This document shows positions 15,566 through 23,454 of a stretch of 64,000 bases of DNA, in pieces; the first letter of the stretch is position 1; each line of letters begins with the position of its first letter. Position numbers and translations under genes: made by a program. The notes beneath the pieces are model-generated. The model was not told where the DNA came from. It did not search any database and worked only from the letters and a program-made list of their open reading frames with translations. This stretch comes from Sediminibacterium sp. UBA657. Its GTDB lineage: Bacteria; Bacteroidota; Bacteroidia; Chitinophagales; Chitinophagaceae. The stretch is taken from contig DBOB01000031.1 of NCBI GenBank assembly GCA_002299885.1, forward strand, positions 1 to 64,000, in the 5' to 3' direction.

Positions 15566-16539
15566 GCTAATTGGTGGATGGCTTTCAATTCCTTAGCCAC
15601 TCTTATTATTGTGTCCTCTACTTTCCTGTATTTAAAATCCGGGAATGCATTTAAGAACTTTTGATTGTTGAACCTTACAATTGCCTGAGCTGTTGCAGCA
15701 GTTTCCTTGGTTAATAATGGTGCTTTGCCTGTGATCATTCCCTTGACAACTTCTAATCTCCAAACAATTCCTGCTAAAAATGGAGTTACTTTTTTATGAG
15801 GCAGTCTTTTATCAAATGCTTTTGCAATGGCATTAAAAATGTCTCTATAATGTATATTCTCTGCACTCAACACATAGCGCTGTCCCACCAGATTGCTTTC
15901 CATTAATAGTTGCATCGCATCCACCACGTCTAATACGTCTACAAAACCACTCATGCCACCCGTATACCAAGGGAACTCATTGTAAGCAGATTTAAAAATA
16001 CCTGATGAACCATTGTTCCAATCGCCTGCACCTAAAATAATCACTGGATTCACAATCGCCATTGGCAATCCTTCTTCCATCGCTCTCCATACTTCTAATT
16101 CGGCTAAATATTTTGATTGTCCATACACACTATTGCTTGTTGCTGGTGTCCAATGCATCGACTCATCAATCGCTTCGTTTTCTCTTATTCTTCCCAATGC
16201 TGCGACCGAGCTTACAAAAATTAATTTTTTGATTTTTTGTACCAAACATGCATTCACCACATTCGCGGTTCCGTCTACATTGGACTGTAACATTTTTGCT
16301 GCTGCACCTGGCGCAAATGAAACGATTGCTGCACAATGATATACATAGTCAACGCCTTCTAATGCCCCAGTTAATCCAATTGGATCTAAGATATCACCTT
16401 GGATCCACTCACATTGTTCGGAGCCCGGAAACACAGGCACAGCTTGACGATACAGCGCACGTACTTTTTTCCCTTTACTTAATAAAGACTGGATTAAATG
16501 TGATCCCACTAAACCACTTGCGCCTGTAACAAAAATCAT
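15562..16539 (-). CDS. NAD-dependent epimerase/dehydratase (extended SDR)
   Basis: This 325-residue extended SDR has the N-terminal FVTGASGLVGSHL nucleotide-binding motif (about 3-15), VYHCAA, VSSVAALG and YGQSKYLAE with the YxxxK pair. It resembles the dihydroflavonol-4-reductase/3-beta-hydroxysteroid-dehydrogenase-like group widely found in Bacteroidota. The substrate cannot be told from sequence. The gene lies 42 bp downstream of the SCO gene on the same strand and may be co-transcribed. Its 3' end shares the stop overlap TTAA with the LpxD-like gene. Confidence 0.88.
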   Translation of the reverse strand: MIFVTGASGLVGSHLIQSLLSKGKKVRALYRQAVPVFPGSEQCEWIQGDILDPIGLTGALEGVDYVYHCAAIVSFAPGAAAKMLQSNVDGTANVVNACLVQKIKKLIFVSSVAALGRIRENEAIDESMHWTPATSNSVYGQSKYLAELEVWRAMEEGLPMAIVNPVIILGAGDWNNGSSGIFKSAYNEFPWYTGGMSGFVDVLDVVDAMQLLMESNLVGQRYVLSAENIHYRDIFNAIAKAFDKRLPHKKVTPFLAGIVWRLEVVKGMITGKAPLLTKETAATAQAIVRFNNQKFLNAFPDFKYRKVEDTIIRVAKELKAIHQLA

Positions 16540-16581
16540 TTCTACTTTTTTTAACTTGTAATAAACCTATATAGTTAATGT

Positions 16582-17190
16582 CTACTCTTTCATTAATCTA
16601 GCGATATCCACTTTTAATTGTTCTACTTCTAAGGTTTTTAATCCGTCGTAGATTTTTCCGCGTACTTTACCCTTTCTATCCACTAGTGCAAAAAACTGGG
16701 TATGGATAAATTGATCTTCTATTTTAACCACATTGTTTTTTGGATCATCTAATAAATAAGAACCTCGAGCCATTTGATAGAGGCTGTCTTTTCTGCCAGT
16801 TACAAAAATCCATTGAGCTGTATTCACTTCTAAAGAGTCGGCATAATGTTTTAATACTGGTACAGAATCTATTTCTGGATTACAAGTATGAGAAAGGATT
16901 TGAAAATCCGGATTGTCTTTGTACACTAAATAAATCTCTTTCATGTTTTTATTCAACTTAGGACAGATGCCCTTGCATGTGGTGAAAAAATATTCAACAA
17001 CAGTGATTTTATTTTGAAATACTTTTTCTGTCACTTGATTGCCATCCTGATTGGTAAAAGAAAAAGGCTGCACATAGCTCAACACAGGCATTTTCACTTT
17101 CCAATTGTCGGTTCCCCTGAATAAAAAATAATAAAATCCTGAAAGAAGGACTACGAAAAATACAAGGTAAATAGCTGATTTTTTTGACAT
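16582..17190 (-). CDS. SCO1/SenC family copper chaperone/thioredoxin-like protein
   Basis: This 202-residue protein has one N-terminal membrane anchor (about 4-23) and a thioredoxin-fold SCO domain facing the periplasm. The copper ligands are visible: CKGIC (CxxxC) and the distal His in FIHTQFF. SCO proteins deliver copper to, or reduce, the CuA site of cytochrome oxidase. I chose the ATG at 17190 because a TAACTTTG -7 element sits at 17214-17221. The longer frame to 17319 would lie upstream of that promoter and overlap the divergent gene. MerC is transcribed divergently from the same gap. Confidence 0.92.
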   Translation of the reverse strand: MSKKSAIYLVFFVVLLSGFYYFLFRGTDNWKVKMPVLSYVQPFSFTNQDGNQVTEKVFQNKITVVEYFFTTCKGICPKLNKNMKEIYLVYKDNPDFQILSHTCNPEIDSVPVLKHYADSLEVNTAQWIFVTGRKDSLYQMARGSYLLDDPKNNVVKIEDQFIHTQFFALVDRKGKVRGKIYDGLKTLEVEQLKVDIARLMKE

Positions 17191-17213
17191 CTGAATTTGC
17201 TTTAAATGCGTCA

Positions 17214-17221
17214 CAAAGTTA
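17214..17221 (-). promoter_or_regulatory. -7 element deciding the SCO gene start
   Basis: The minus-strand sequence TAACTTTG matches TAnnTTTG, 23 nt before the ATG at 17190, and rules out the longer reading frame. Confidence 0.5.
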
Positions 17222-17244
17222 CTATTATTTTCAGGGTATTGGCT

Positions 17245-17252
17245 TAGCTTTG
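17245..17252 (+). promoter_or_regulatory. -7 element of the MerC gene (leaderless)
   Basis: TAGCTTTG matches TAnnTTTG and ends only 4 nt before the ATG at 17257, so the mRNA should start at or next to the initiation codon. Confidence 0.55.
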
Positions 17253-17256
17253 CATT

Positions 17257-17649
17257 ATGTTTAAAAAATGGAATTGGGACGCAATTGGTATTGGCACTTC
17301 TTTGGCTTGCGCTATACACTGTGCTTTACTGCCCTTATTTTTTAGTAGCCTTCCTTTATTAGGGATCAATGTATTACACAATCCAAGTTTTGAGTTTGGG
17401 ATGATCCTACTTTCTTTTGGGATTGGCGCCTATTCTTTATACCATGGTTATAAAAAACACCACCATAGCTTTAAGCCAATTATCTTGTTTAGTATTGGGA
17501 TTGGATTGATGTTTTGTAGAATGATCTTTAGAGAGGCAGAATTATACTTATTATTCCCAGCTGCATTTTTTATCATCATTGCGCATATCAACAATCACAA
17601 TAGTTGTAGGATGCATAACCATGCGCACGAGGATGACTGCGATCATTAA
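17257..17649 (+). CDS. MerC-domain membrane protein with His/Cys-rich tail
   Basis: This 130-residue inner-membrane protein of the MerC family has four predicted spans. The first includes CAIHCALLPLFF, where MerC places its metal-binding cysteines. The C-terminus is rich in His and Cys (NNHNSCRMHNHAHEDDCDH), a likely metal-binding tail. No mer operon genes are nearby, so a mercury role is doubtful. The divergent SCO copper chaperone suggests a more general metal transport or homeostasis role, which is inference. Transcription appears leaderless from a -7 box 4 nt before the ATG. Confidence 0.85.
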   Translation: MFKKWNWDAIGIGTSLACAIHCALLPLFFSSLPLLGINVLHNPSFEFGMILLSFGIGAYSLYHGYKKHHHSFKPIILFSIGIGLMFCRMIFREAELYLLFPAAFFIIIAHINNHNSCRMHNHAHEDDCDH

Positions 17650-17663
17650 TGATTAGACTAATC

Positions 17664-19166
17664 TTAGAAGCTATAGCTCATGCTTCCGTCTTTCTCGTCT
17701 TTTAGCTGAATACCCATCTCTGCCAATTGATTTCTAATTTTATCGCTGGTCGCAAAATCTTTATTGGCCTTTGCTTGTTTTCTGATTTCAATTAATAACT
17801 CCACCACGCCATTTAATTGTTGGCGATTCGCACCCTTATCTACTTTTAATCCTAAAATAGATTCTACAAATAGTTTTAGTTGCGTTTGAACAGTTGTCCA
17901 AACAGCACCTGCTACTGCATCTGCGGCAATATGCTTGTCCTTTAATGAATTGATACTAGGAAGGATCTCAAATAAATTTGCTACCACTTTTGCTGTATTC
18001 ATATCATCATCCATGAATAATTCTAACTCATTGGTCCAAGTGGTTAATTGGTCTGCAAGATCTTGGTCCTTAGAAACAGTTTCATTGCCAAAGCTTTGTG
18101 CTTGTAGCCATTCGTATCCCTCCATGAATCTGCGCAATGCTTTTTCAGATGCTTGTAATGCTTCATTGCTAAAATCTAAAGTGCCGCGATACTGACTTTG
18201 TAAAATAAAGAACCTTACAGTCATTGGAGAATAAGCTTGTGTAAGCTCTGCATGATTGCCTTCGAATAATTCACTTAGCTTAATCACATTATTGTAGCTC
18301 TTACCCATCTTGCGTCCATTGATGGTAATCATATTATTATGCATCCAATAGCGCGCAGGCATTTGATGATTGCATACTGTACTTTGTGCAATCTCACACT
18401 CGTGGTGCGGGAATTGTAAATCCATTCCACCACCATGTATATCAAATTGTTTTCCTAGATACTTAGTGGCCATTGCAGAACATTCAATATGCCATCCCGG
18501 AAAGCCTTCTCCCCATGGACTTTGCCAGCGCATGATATGTTCAACAGGTGCTTTTTTCCATAATGCAAAATCTACTTTATTTTTTTTCTCTTCCTGGTTT
18601 TCTAAGTCTCTTGTGGTCTCTAATTGCTCTTCGATATTGCGACCACTTAAAATACCATAAGGTTGGTTCTTTTTTGAATAATCGTCATTGTATTTTACTA
18701 CATCAAAATAAACAGAACCATTGGACTCGTAAGCGTAGCCGTCTGCTATGATTTTTTTGATCATTTCTATTTGCTCTACAATATGTCCTGTGGCAGTAGG
18801 TTCTATGCTTGGAGGCAAGTTGTTAAATTGCGTCATAGCCCAGTGGTATAGATTGGTGTATTTCTGCACCAACTCCATGGGCTCTAGTTTTTCTAAAATC
18901 GCCTTGCTTGTAATTTTGTCTTCGGCTACTTTTCCTTCTTCTTCAAAATGGCCTGCATCCGTAATATTTCTTACGTAACGTACTTTGTACCCTTTGTGTA
19001 AAAGGTATCGGTATACTACATCAAAAGTGATAAACGGCCTTGCATGTCCTAAATGACTTTCTCCACTTACCGTTGGACCACAAACGTACATGCCCACATA
19101 GGGTGCATTAATAGGTTCGAAAACTTCTTTTTGACGGATAAGTGAGTTGTATATTTTTAGTGGCAT
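17664..19166 (-). CDS. cysS: Cysteine--tRNA ligase
   Basis: This 500-residue class I synthetase has the zinc-site Cys in YVCGPTVSGESHLGHARPF, which also contains the HIGH-like SHLGHAR. WHIECSAMA and FPHHECEIAQS supply the other zinc ligands, and KMGKSYNN is the KMSKS loop. A C-terminal DALR-like helical domain follows. I chose ATG 19166; the frame extends to a TTG at 19178, but that codon lies within a TATCTTTG -7 box. The gene ends 14 bp from the convergent MerC gene. Confidence 0.97.
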   Translation of the reverse strand: MPLKIYNSLIRQKEVFEPINAPYVGMYVCGPTVSGESHLGHARPFITFDVVYRYLLHKGYKVRYVRNITDAGHFEEEGKVAEDKITSKAILEKLEPMELVQKYTNLYHWAMTQFNNLPPSIEPTATGHIVEQIEMIKKIIADGYAYESNGSVYFDVVKYNDDYSKKNQPYGILSGRNIEEQLETTRDLENQEEKKNKVDFALWKKAPVEHIMRWQSPWGEGFPGWHIECSAMATKYLGKQFDIHGGGMDLQFPHHECEIAQSTVCNHQMPARYWMHNNMITINGRKMGKSYNNVIKLSELFEGNHAELTQAYSPMTVRFFILQSQYRGTLDFSNEALQASEKALRRFMEGYEWLQAQSFGNETVSKDQDLADQLTTWTNELELFMDDDMNTAKVVANLFEILPSINSLKDKHIAADAVAGAVWTTVQTQLKLFVESILGLKVDKGANRQQLNGVVELLIEIRKQAKANKDFATSDKIRNQLAEMGIQLKDEKDGSMSYSF

Positions 19167-19175
19167 AGTAGTCCT

Positions 19176-19183
19176 CAAAGATA
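19176..19183 (-). promoter_or_regulatory. -7 element deciding the cysS start
   Basis: The minus-strand sequence TATCTTTG matches TAnnTTTG and lies 9 nt before the ATG at 19166. It contains the alternative TTG start, which is therefore rejected. Confidence 0.55.
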
Positions 19184-19206
19184 ATTTTATTTTACCGAAA
19201 GAATGG

Positions 19207-20322
19207 CTAATTCTTAACCAATTGAAGGTCTGCCATAATCATGTGGTGGTCACTCAGGTTCTCATCCAAGGACTCCCAACCCTTTACCTGCCAATTTTTA
19301 TCCGCCAAGATATAATCTATTCTTAAAGTAGGCGACAAGTTCATATAGGTAGCGCCTATTCCAAAGCCCTTTGCTAAAAATGCATCCTGCATATCCCCTT
19401 TAATTAATTTGTAAGTATAGGAACTTGGCACATCATTAAAATCACCAGTGATAATAGTGGGATAAGGGCTTTTATCCAATTGTGTTTGAATATTCGAAGC
19501 CTGAACTGCACGAATCATAAATGCATTTTTCATCTTACGCATGACACCATACTTTGCTTTTAATGCAGCCTTGTTGGCATCAGCTGCATCATCTATCGCC
19601 TCAAAATCATTTTGCTTAAATTTAAAAGAAGCCAAATGTGTGGTGAAGACGCGTATAGTATCATCCCCTTTTAATAAGTCTACATAAATCAAACTTTCTT
19701 GATTGGTAAATGGAACCCTTTCGGCGTATAAGATCTTGTATTTTGAATAAATGATATTGCCTGCAAAATAATTGGCCTCATTGATTTGATGGTCTTTGGA
19801 AAAAAAGGAATAAGGATACTTTTGATCAAAATAAGTGGCATGATTCGCAATATCGTTCTTGAGTTCTTTCGTATTGTACTCTTGTAAGCAAATAATATCT
19901 GGATCCCATTTTTGAATAGACGCTGCAATATCTTCTGTTCTTAATTTATGCCCTATTGGTTGTGGTGTGTTACCGTTAAACTCCTTCACATTAAAACTTA
20001 TTATGCGCAAACTATTGTCCTTCTTTTGTTGTGAGAATGGTGTACCCGGATGCCATGCAAATAAAACCAATATGGTTGGATAGGCTATGACTAAGGTTGC
20101 GACAGAAATCAATGATAGTATAGGTTTCGCAATTAACCAGATAAATAAAAATAGGAGGTGTAATACGATAATATAAGGAGCCAATAAACTTAAAAAACCA
20201 TTCACCCAAATCCATCCAAGCGGCATAAAAAATTGTGGATACAATAGCAATAGCACAAGCAAAAGGTGCACTGATAATAGCAACCCCTTTCCAAAAATTC
20301 TTATGCGTGATTTTTTTGCCAT
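19207..20322 (-). CDS. Membrane-anchored endonuclease/exonuclease/phosphatase family protein
   Basis: This 371-residue protein has two or three N-terminal membrane spans (about 10-90), followed by an EEP-fold domain. Visible EEP motifs are SFNVKEFN (Asn), CLQEYN (metal-binding Glu), ITGDFNDVP (Asp/Asn) and the final LSDHHMI (Asp-His pair). The fold covers nucleases, sphingomyelinases and inositol phosphatases, so the substrate is unknown. The membrane anchor suggests lipid or cell-surface phosphodiesters. It is last in the operon rlmD-rhomboid-rhomboid-EEP, starting 15 bp after the second rhomboid stop. I prefer ATG 20322 over a TTG 12 bp upstream. Confidence 0.85.
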   Translation of the reverse strand: MAKKSRIRIFGKGLLLSVHLLLVLLLLYPQFFMPLGWIWVNGFLSLLAPYIIVLHLLFLFIWLIAKPILSLISVATLVIAYPTILVLFAWHPGTPFSQQKKDNSLRIISFNVKEFNGNTPQPIGHKLRTEDIAASIQKWDPDIICLQEYNTKELKNDIANHATYFDQKYPYSFFSKDHQINEANYFAGNIIYSKYKILYAERVPFTNQESLIYVDLLKGDDTIRVFTTHLASFKFKQNDFEAIDDAADANKAALKAKYGVMRKMKNAFMIRAVQASNIQTQLDKSPYPTIITGDFNDVPSSYTYKLIKGDMQDAFLAKGFGIGATYMNLSPTLRIDYILADKNWQVKGWESLDENLSDHHMIMADLQLVKN

Positions 20323-20337
20323 TATGCTTTTCAATAT

Positions 20338-21039
20338 TTATTGGGCCTCTTTTGGCGCCATTAAACCATTGCATTTGTTAACAAGAACATGCATCCAATT
20401 CCCTAAATCAATATTCTTTTTTAATAAATACATATACAATACGCCAACCAATCCTCCAACGTTTAATGTCAAAAAGAATACGGGTGTACCAGTTGCATGT
20501 GTAGCCAATTGAAGTATAAAATACACTGTAAAAATAAGCCAAACAGGAATGCCTCCAGTGCCGTTGAGTTGTAGTTGGTATCTTGGATTCAAACTTAATG
20601 CAGCGGTGGCTAATGCCATGATGCTAAGCTCTGCGCCCATAAATGAAATGCCAGCGCCAAGGCCAATGAAAGCCAATGCGCCAAGAATACCACTGTATAA
20701 ATAAATTGGGAATAGGTGTTTATTGGCTTTTTGATTTTGTAAAATATTTCCAAAAACAGTTAACCAAATCATGTTACCACATAGCGTCCAAAAATCATCG
20801 TGGGACCAATTGTAAATAAAAAATGTCCAAGGTTTTTCGAGTGCTTCTTGATAATAAGGCGATAACATAAAATGATGTACCACTTCGTCATAAAATTGTG
20901 ACATAGGGAAGCCTTCCAAATAATACACCATCCTTGTCATACCATAAGTCACTGCAATCATTAAGTTCGCCGATACAAGTGCCACTAGCGCATTGTTGTC
21001 TGCGCCAAATAATGGTTTTGATTGTTCTGTTGATTGCAT
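20338..21039 (-). CDS. Rhomboid-like protein lacking the catalytic dyad (pseudoprotease)
   Basis: This 233-residue six-span membrane protein is related to rhomboid proteases and lies directly after an active-type rhomboid. Rhomboids use Ser in GxSG and His on a later helix. Here the corresponding segment reads FMGAELSIMALATAAL, so the GASG motif is lost. The HVGG motif reads NVGGLVGVLYMY, with Asn in place of His. Both catalytic residues are thus missing, as in iRhom/derlin-like pseudoproteases. A role in binding or presenting membrane proteins to the neighbouring active enzyme is plausible but inferred. The coupling in one operon supports a functional pair. Confidence 0.85.
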   Translation of the reverse strand: MQSTEQSKPLFGADNNALVALVSANLMIAVTYGMTRMVYYLEGFPMSQFYDEVVHHFMLSPYYQEALEKPWTFFIYNWSHDDFWTLCGNMIWLTVFGNILQNQKANKHLFPIYLYSGILGALAFIGLGAGISFMGAELSIMALATAALSLNPRYQLQLNGTGGIPVWLIFTVYFILQLATHATGTPVFFLTLNVGGLVGVLYMYLLKKNIDLGNWMHVLVNKCNGLMAPKEAQ

Positions 21040-21059
21040 ATGTTAATACTATTTTATTG

Positions 21060-21896
21060 TTAGTTCCATCTATTGTTGCGTTCCTTCTTTGACCAAAGAT
21101 ACACCAATACAAATCCTACGATCGCGCCACCCACATGCGCCCATCTTGCCACATTATCTCCTGCAGTGTTACGCACTGCAAAAAATAGTTCGTAAGAAAA
21201 ATATAATATTCCAAGCCACTTAGCTTTTATAGGAAAGAAAAAATAAATATAGATATAGGTATTAGGAAATAAATAAACGAAGGCCATGATGATACCAAAA
21301 ACTGCACCACTTGCTCCTAATGTAGCTGTATTAAGTGTCTTATTGTAATTGTTTGTGAGTAGCTCCATGATCTCTGTGCGAATGCCAGGTGTATCAAGGC
21401 TTACATTGTTCTCACTTAATATTCTTATTAGCTGAATATTATGTGCTTTTGAATACGCCAATACGGCCTGGTTAAAGTCTGAAGATCCTGACACGCTCAT
21501 TTGACTAAGTTGCATGAGGTCCGAAGCCATTGGTACAAACTCATATGAAAGAATAAGTAAGTGTAGGACAGAAGCACCCACACCACATAAAATATAAAAT
21601 AATAAAAATCGCTTAGGCCCCCATACATTTTCTAAAACAGAACCGAACATCCAAAGTGCAAACATATTACCTAATATATGTCCAAAGTCTCCATGCAAGA
21701 ACATATGCGTAATCATCTGCCATGGTTGAAACAATTTACTTTGCCATGCATGTAGTGCAAAATAATCCTCCACCGAAAATGAACTAGTCGGTCCAGCAAA
21801 TGTATTTTGTGCTAAGAACATTAAAGCATTAATGATGATTAAGTTCTTAATGATCGTAGGTAAAATATTGAAGCTTGTGGGCCTAAATTCTCTCAT
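21060..21896 (-). CDS. Rhomboid family intramembrane serine protease
   Basis: This 278-residue polytopic protein has the complete rhomboid dyad. LGASGAVFGIIMAF holds the nucleophile Ser, and RWAHVGGAIVGFVLVYL carries the His. The H-x-x-x-N loop is present in MFLHGDFGHILGNMFALW. Rhomboids cleave transmembrane segments within the bilayer. There is an insertion of about 70 residues between spans 2 and 4 (about 115-190). The gene starts 3 bp after the rlmD stop and is followed 20 bp later by a catalytically dead paralogue. Confidence 0.92.
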   Translation of the reverse strand: MREFRPTSFNILPTIIKNLIIINALMFLAQNTFAGPTSSFSVEDYFALHAWQSKLFQPWQMITHMFLHGDFGHILGNMFALWMFGSVLENVWGPKRFLLFYILCGVGASVLHLLILSYEFVPMASDLMQLSQMSVSGSSDFNQAVLAYSKAHNIQLIRILSENNVSLDTPGIRTEIMELLTNNYNKTLNTATLGASGAVFGIIMAFVYLFPNTYIYIYFFFPIKAKWLGILYFSYELFFAVRNTAGDNVARWAHVGGAIVGFVLVYLWSKKERNNRWN

Positions 21897-21899
21897 AAA

Positions 21900-23336
21900 T
21901 TATGCGTTTAATAAATCTGTTCTTTTTAATTGTACCACATTCTCAATATGTAAAGTGTGTGGGAACATATCTACAGGCTGTATTTTAGTCACAGTATACT
22001 TGGCATGTAGTAATGCCAGGTCCCTGGCCTGCGTCGCTGGATTACAACTTACATATACAATAGTTGGTGCTTCCATCTCTAATAATTTATGCACTAATTT
22101 TTCGTGCATGCCTGCTCTTGGTGGGTCAGTAATAATCACATCTGGCTTGCCATGGGTTTCAAAAAAGGCATCGTCACAAACTTTTATCACGTCTCCTGCA
22201 AAAAATGCAGTCTCTGCTAATCCGTTCAAAGCTGCATTCAACTTTGCATCTTCAATTGCTTCTGCTACAAATTCAACACCAATAATTTTTTTAGCTTGTT
22301 CACTACAAAAAATACCAATGCTGCCTGTGCCGCAATATAAATCATATACAACTTCCTTTCCTGTCAATTCAGCAAAGTCGCGCGTTACTTGGTATAAAAC
22401 TTCCGCTTGTTTTGAATTGGTTTGGAAAAAAGATTTTGGACTTATTTTAAATTCAAACTCTTCTAATTTTTCAGTGATATAACCATTGCCATAATATACC
22501 TGTGGCTCTAAGTCCTGCATGCTATCATTGCGTTTGGTATTGATAGTATACAAGAGGGTCGTGATTTGAGGAAACTGCTTTAACAATAAATCCAACAAAG
22601 CTTTTCTTTTTGCTTCGTCCTCATAACCAAGTATCAAATTAATCATCCACTCACCCTTGGTGGTGTTTCTTACAAACATATTTCTTAACCAACCCTGATG
22701 TTGTTTGATATTATAAAACGGCATCTTGTTATCTAATGCAAATTGTACCACCGCTTTACGCATTAAGTTTGTTGGCTCTTCTTGTAAATAACAAGTATCT
22801 ATTGGCACAATTTTTTCGAAAAAGCCTCTCGCATGAAAACCGCCATCACCAGGGCTTTTAACTGGTTCGACACCAGATGCTTTCATTTCCCTAAATGCTT
22901 CAAACGACATATAAATTTCTGTAGCAAATGTGTATTCTACCTTATTACGATAGCCCTCAGTTTGCTTAGCGCCCAAAATAGCAGGGATAGGTGGCAATGG
23001 AATCTTAGCAATCCTTGTTAAATTATCTACTACTTGTTTTTGCTTGTACACTAACTGTTGCGCATAAGGTAGCATCTGCCATTGACATCCACCGCATACT
23101 CCAAAATGACTACAAAATGGTTGTACCCTGTTTTCGGAATAGCTATGAAATTTTTTAGCAAACCCTTCTGCCCAATCAGTTTTGTTTTTTTGTAATTGAA
23201 TATCTACAACGTCCCCTGGCACTGCGCCTTCTACGAAAATGACTTTTCCATCCACCCTTGCTAAAGACTTGCCCTCTGCTGCATAATCCTCAATAAGGAC
23301 CTTTTCTAAAATGATTGCTGGTTTTGACTTTCTCAC
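21900..23336 (-). CDS. rlmD: RlmD/TrmA-family 23S rRNA uracil-C5 methyltransferase
   Basis: This 478-residue SAM-dependent RNA methyltransferase has an N-terminal TRAM domain. An Fe-S-binding cysteine set (CSHFGVCGGCQW, with a further Cys later) is followed by the Rossmann domain with VYDLYCGTGSIGIF. The catalytic stretch ends in YVSCNPATQARDL, whose Cys is the nucleophile, and DPPRAGMH is also seen. RlmD methylates U1939 of 23S rRNA; other family members modify U747 or tRNA U54, so the exact site is uncertain. The start is a GTG at 23336, 5 nt after a TACCTTTG -7 box. It heads the operon with two rhomboids. Confidence 0.9.
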   Translation of the reverse strand: MRKSKPAIILEKVLIEDYAAEGKSLARVDGKVIFVEGAVPGDVVDIQLQKNKTDWAEGFAKKFHSYSENRVQPFCSHFGVCGGCQWQMLPYAQQLVYKQKQVVDNLTRIAKIPLPPIPAILGAKQTEGYRNKVEYTFATEIYMSFEAFREMKASGVEPVKSPGDGGFHARGFFEKIVPIDTCYLQEEPTNLMRKAVVQFALDNKMPFYNIKQHQGWLRNMFVRNTTKGEWMINLILGYEDEAKRKALLDLLLKQFPQITTLLYTINTKRNDSMQDLEPQVYYGNGYITEKLEEFEFKISPKSFFQTNSKQAEVLYQVTRDFAELTGKEVVYDLYCGTGSIGIFCSEQAKKIIGVEFVAEAIEDAKLNAALNGLAETAFFAGDVIKVCDDAFFETHGKPDVIITDPPRAGMHEKLVHKLLEMEAPTIVYVSCNPATQARDLALLHAKYTVTKIQPVDMFPHTLHIENVVQLKRTDLLNA

Positions 23337-23341
23337 TGCTA

Positions 23342-23349
23342 CAAAGGTA
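23342..23349 (-). promoter_or_regulatory. -7 element of the rlmD operon
   Basis: The minus-strand sequence TACCTTTG matches TAnnTTTG and lies 5 nt before the GTG start at 23336, indicating a leaderless or nearly leaderless mRNA. Confidence 0.55.
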
Positions 23350-23454
23350 CAATCCAGCTTCTAGAATCTACCATTCCGCCCATTTAAATTAAACCTAAAT
23401 CTGTTTTTTATTTTTTACTTTTATATACTTAATTTGTCCATTCAACCCTTTTAT

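Noticed and set aside
17191..17319. N-terminal extension of the SCO protein to 17319
   Set aside because: It would pass through the -7 box at 17214-17221 and overlap the divergent MerC start; the membrane anchor begins at 17190.
21832..22482. 216-codon plus-strand open frame across rlmD and the rhomboid end
   Set aside because: It lies antisense to a well-conserved methyltransferase, is Ser/Cys-rich and has no family signature.
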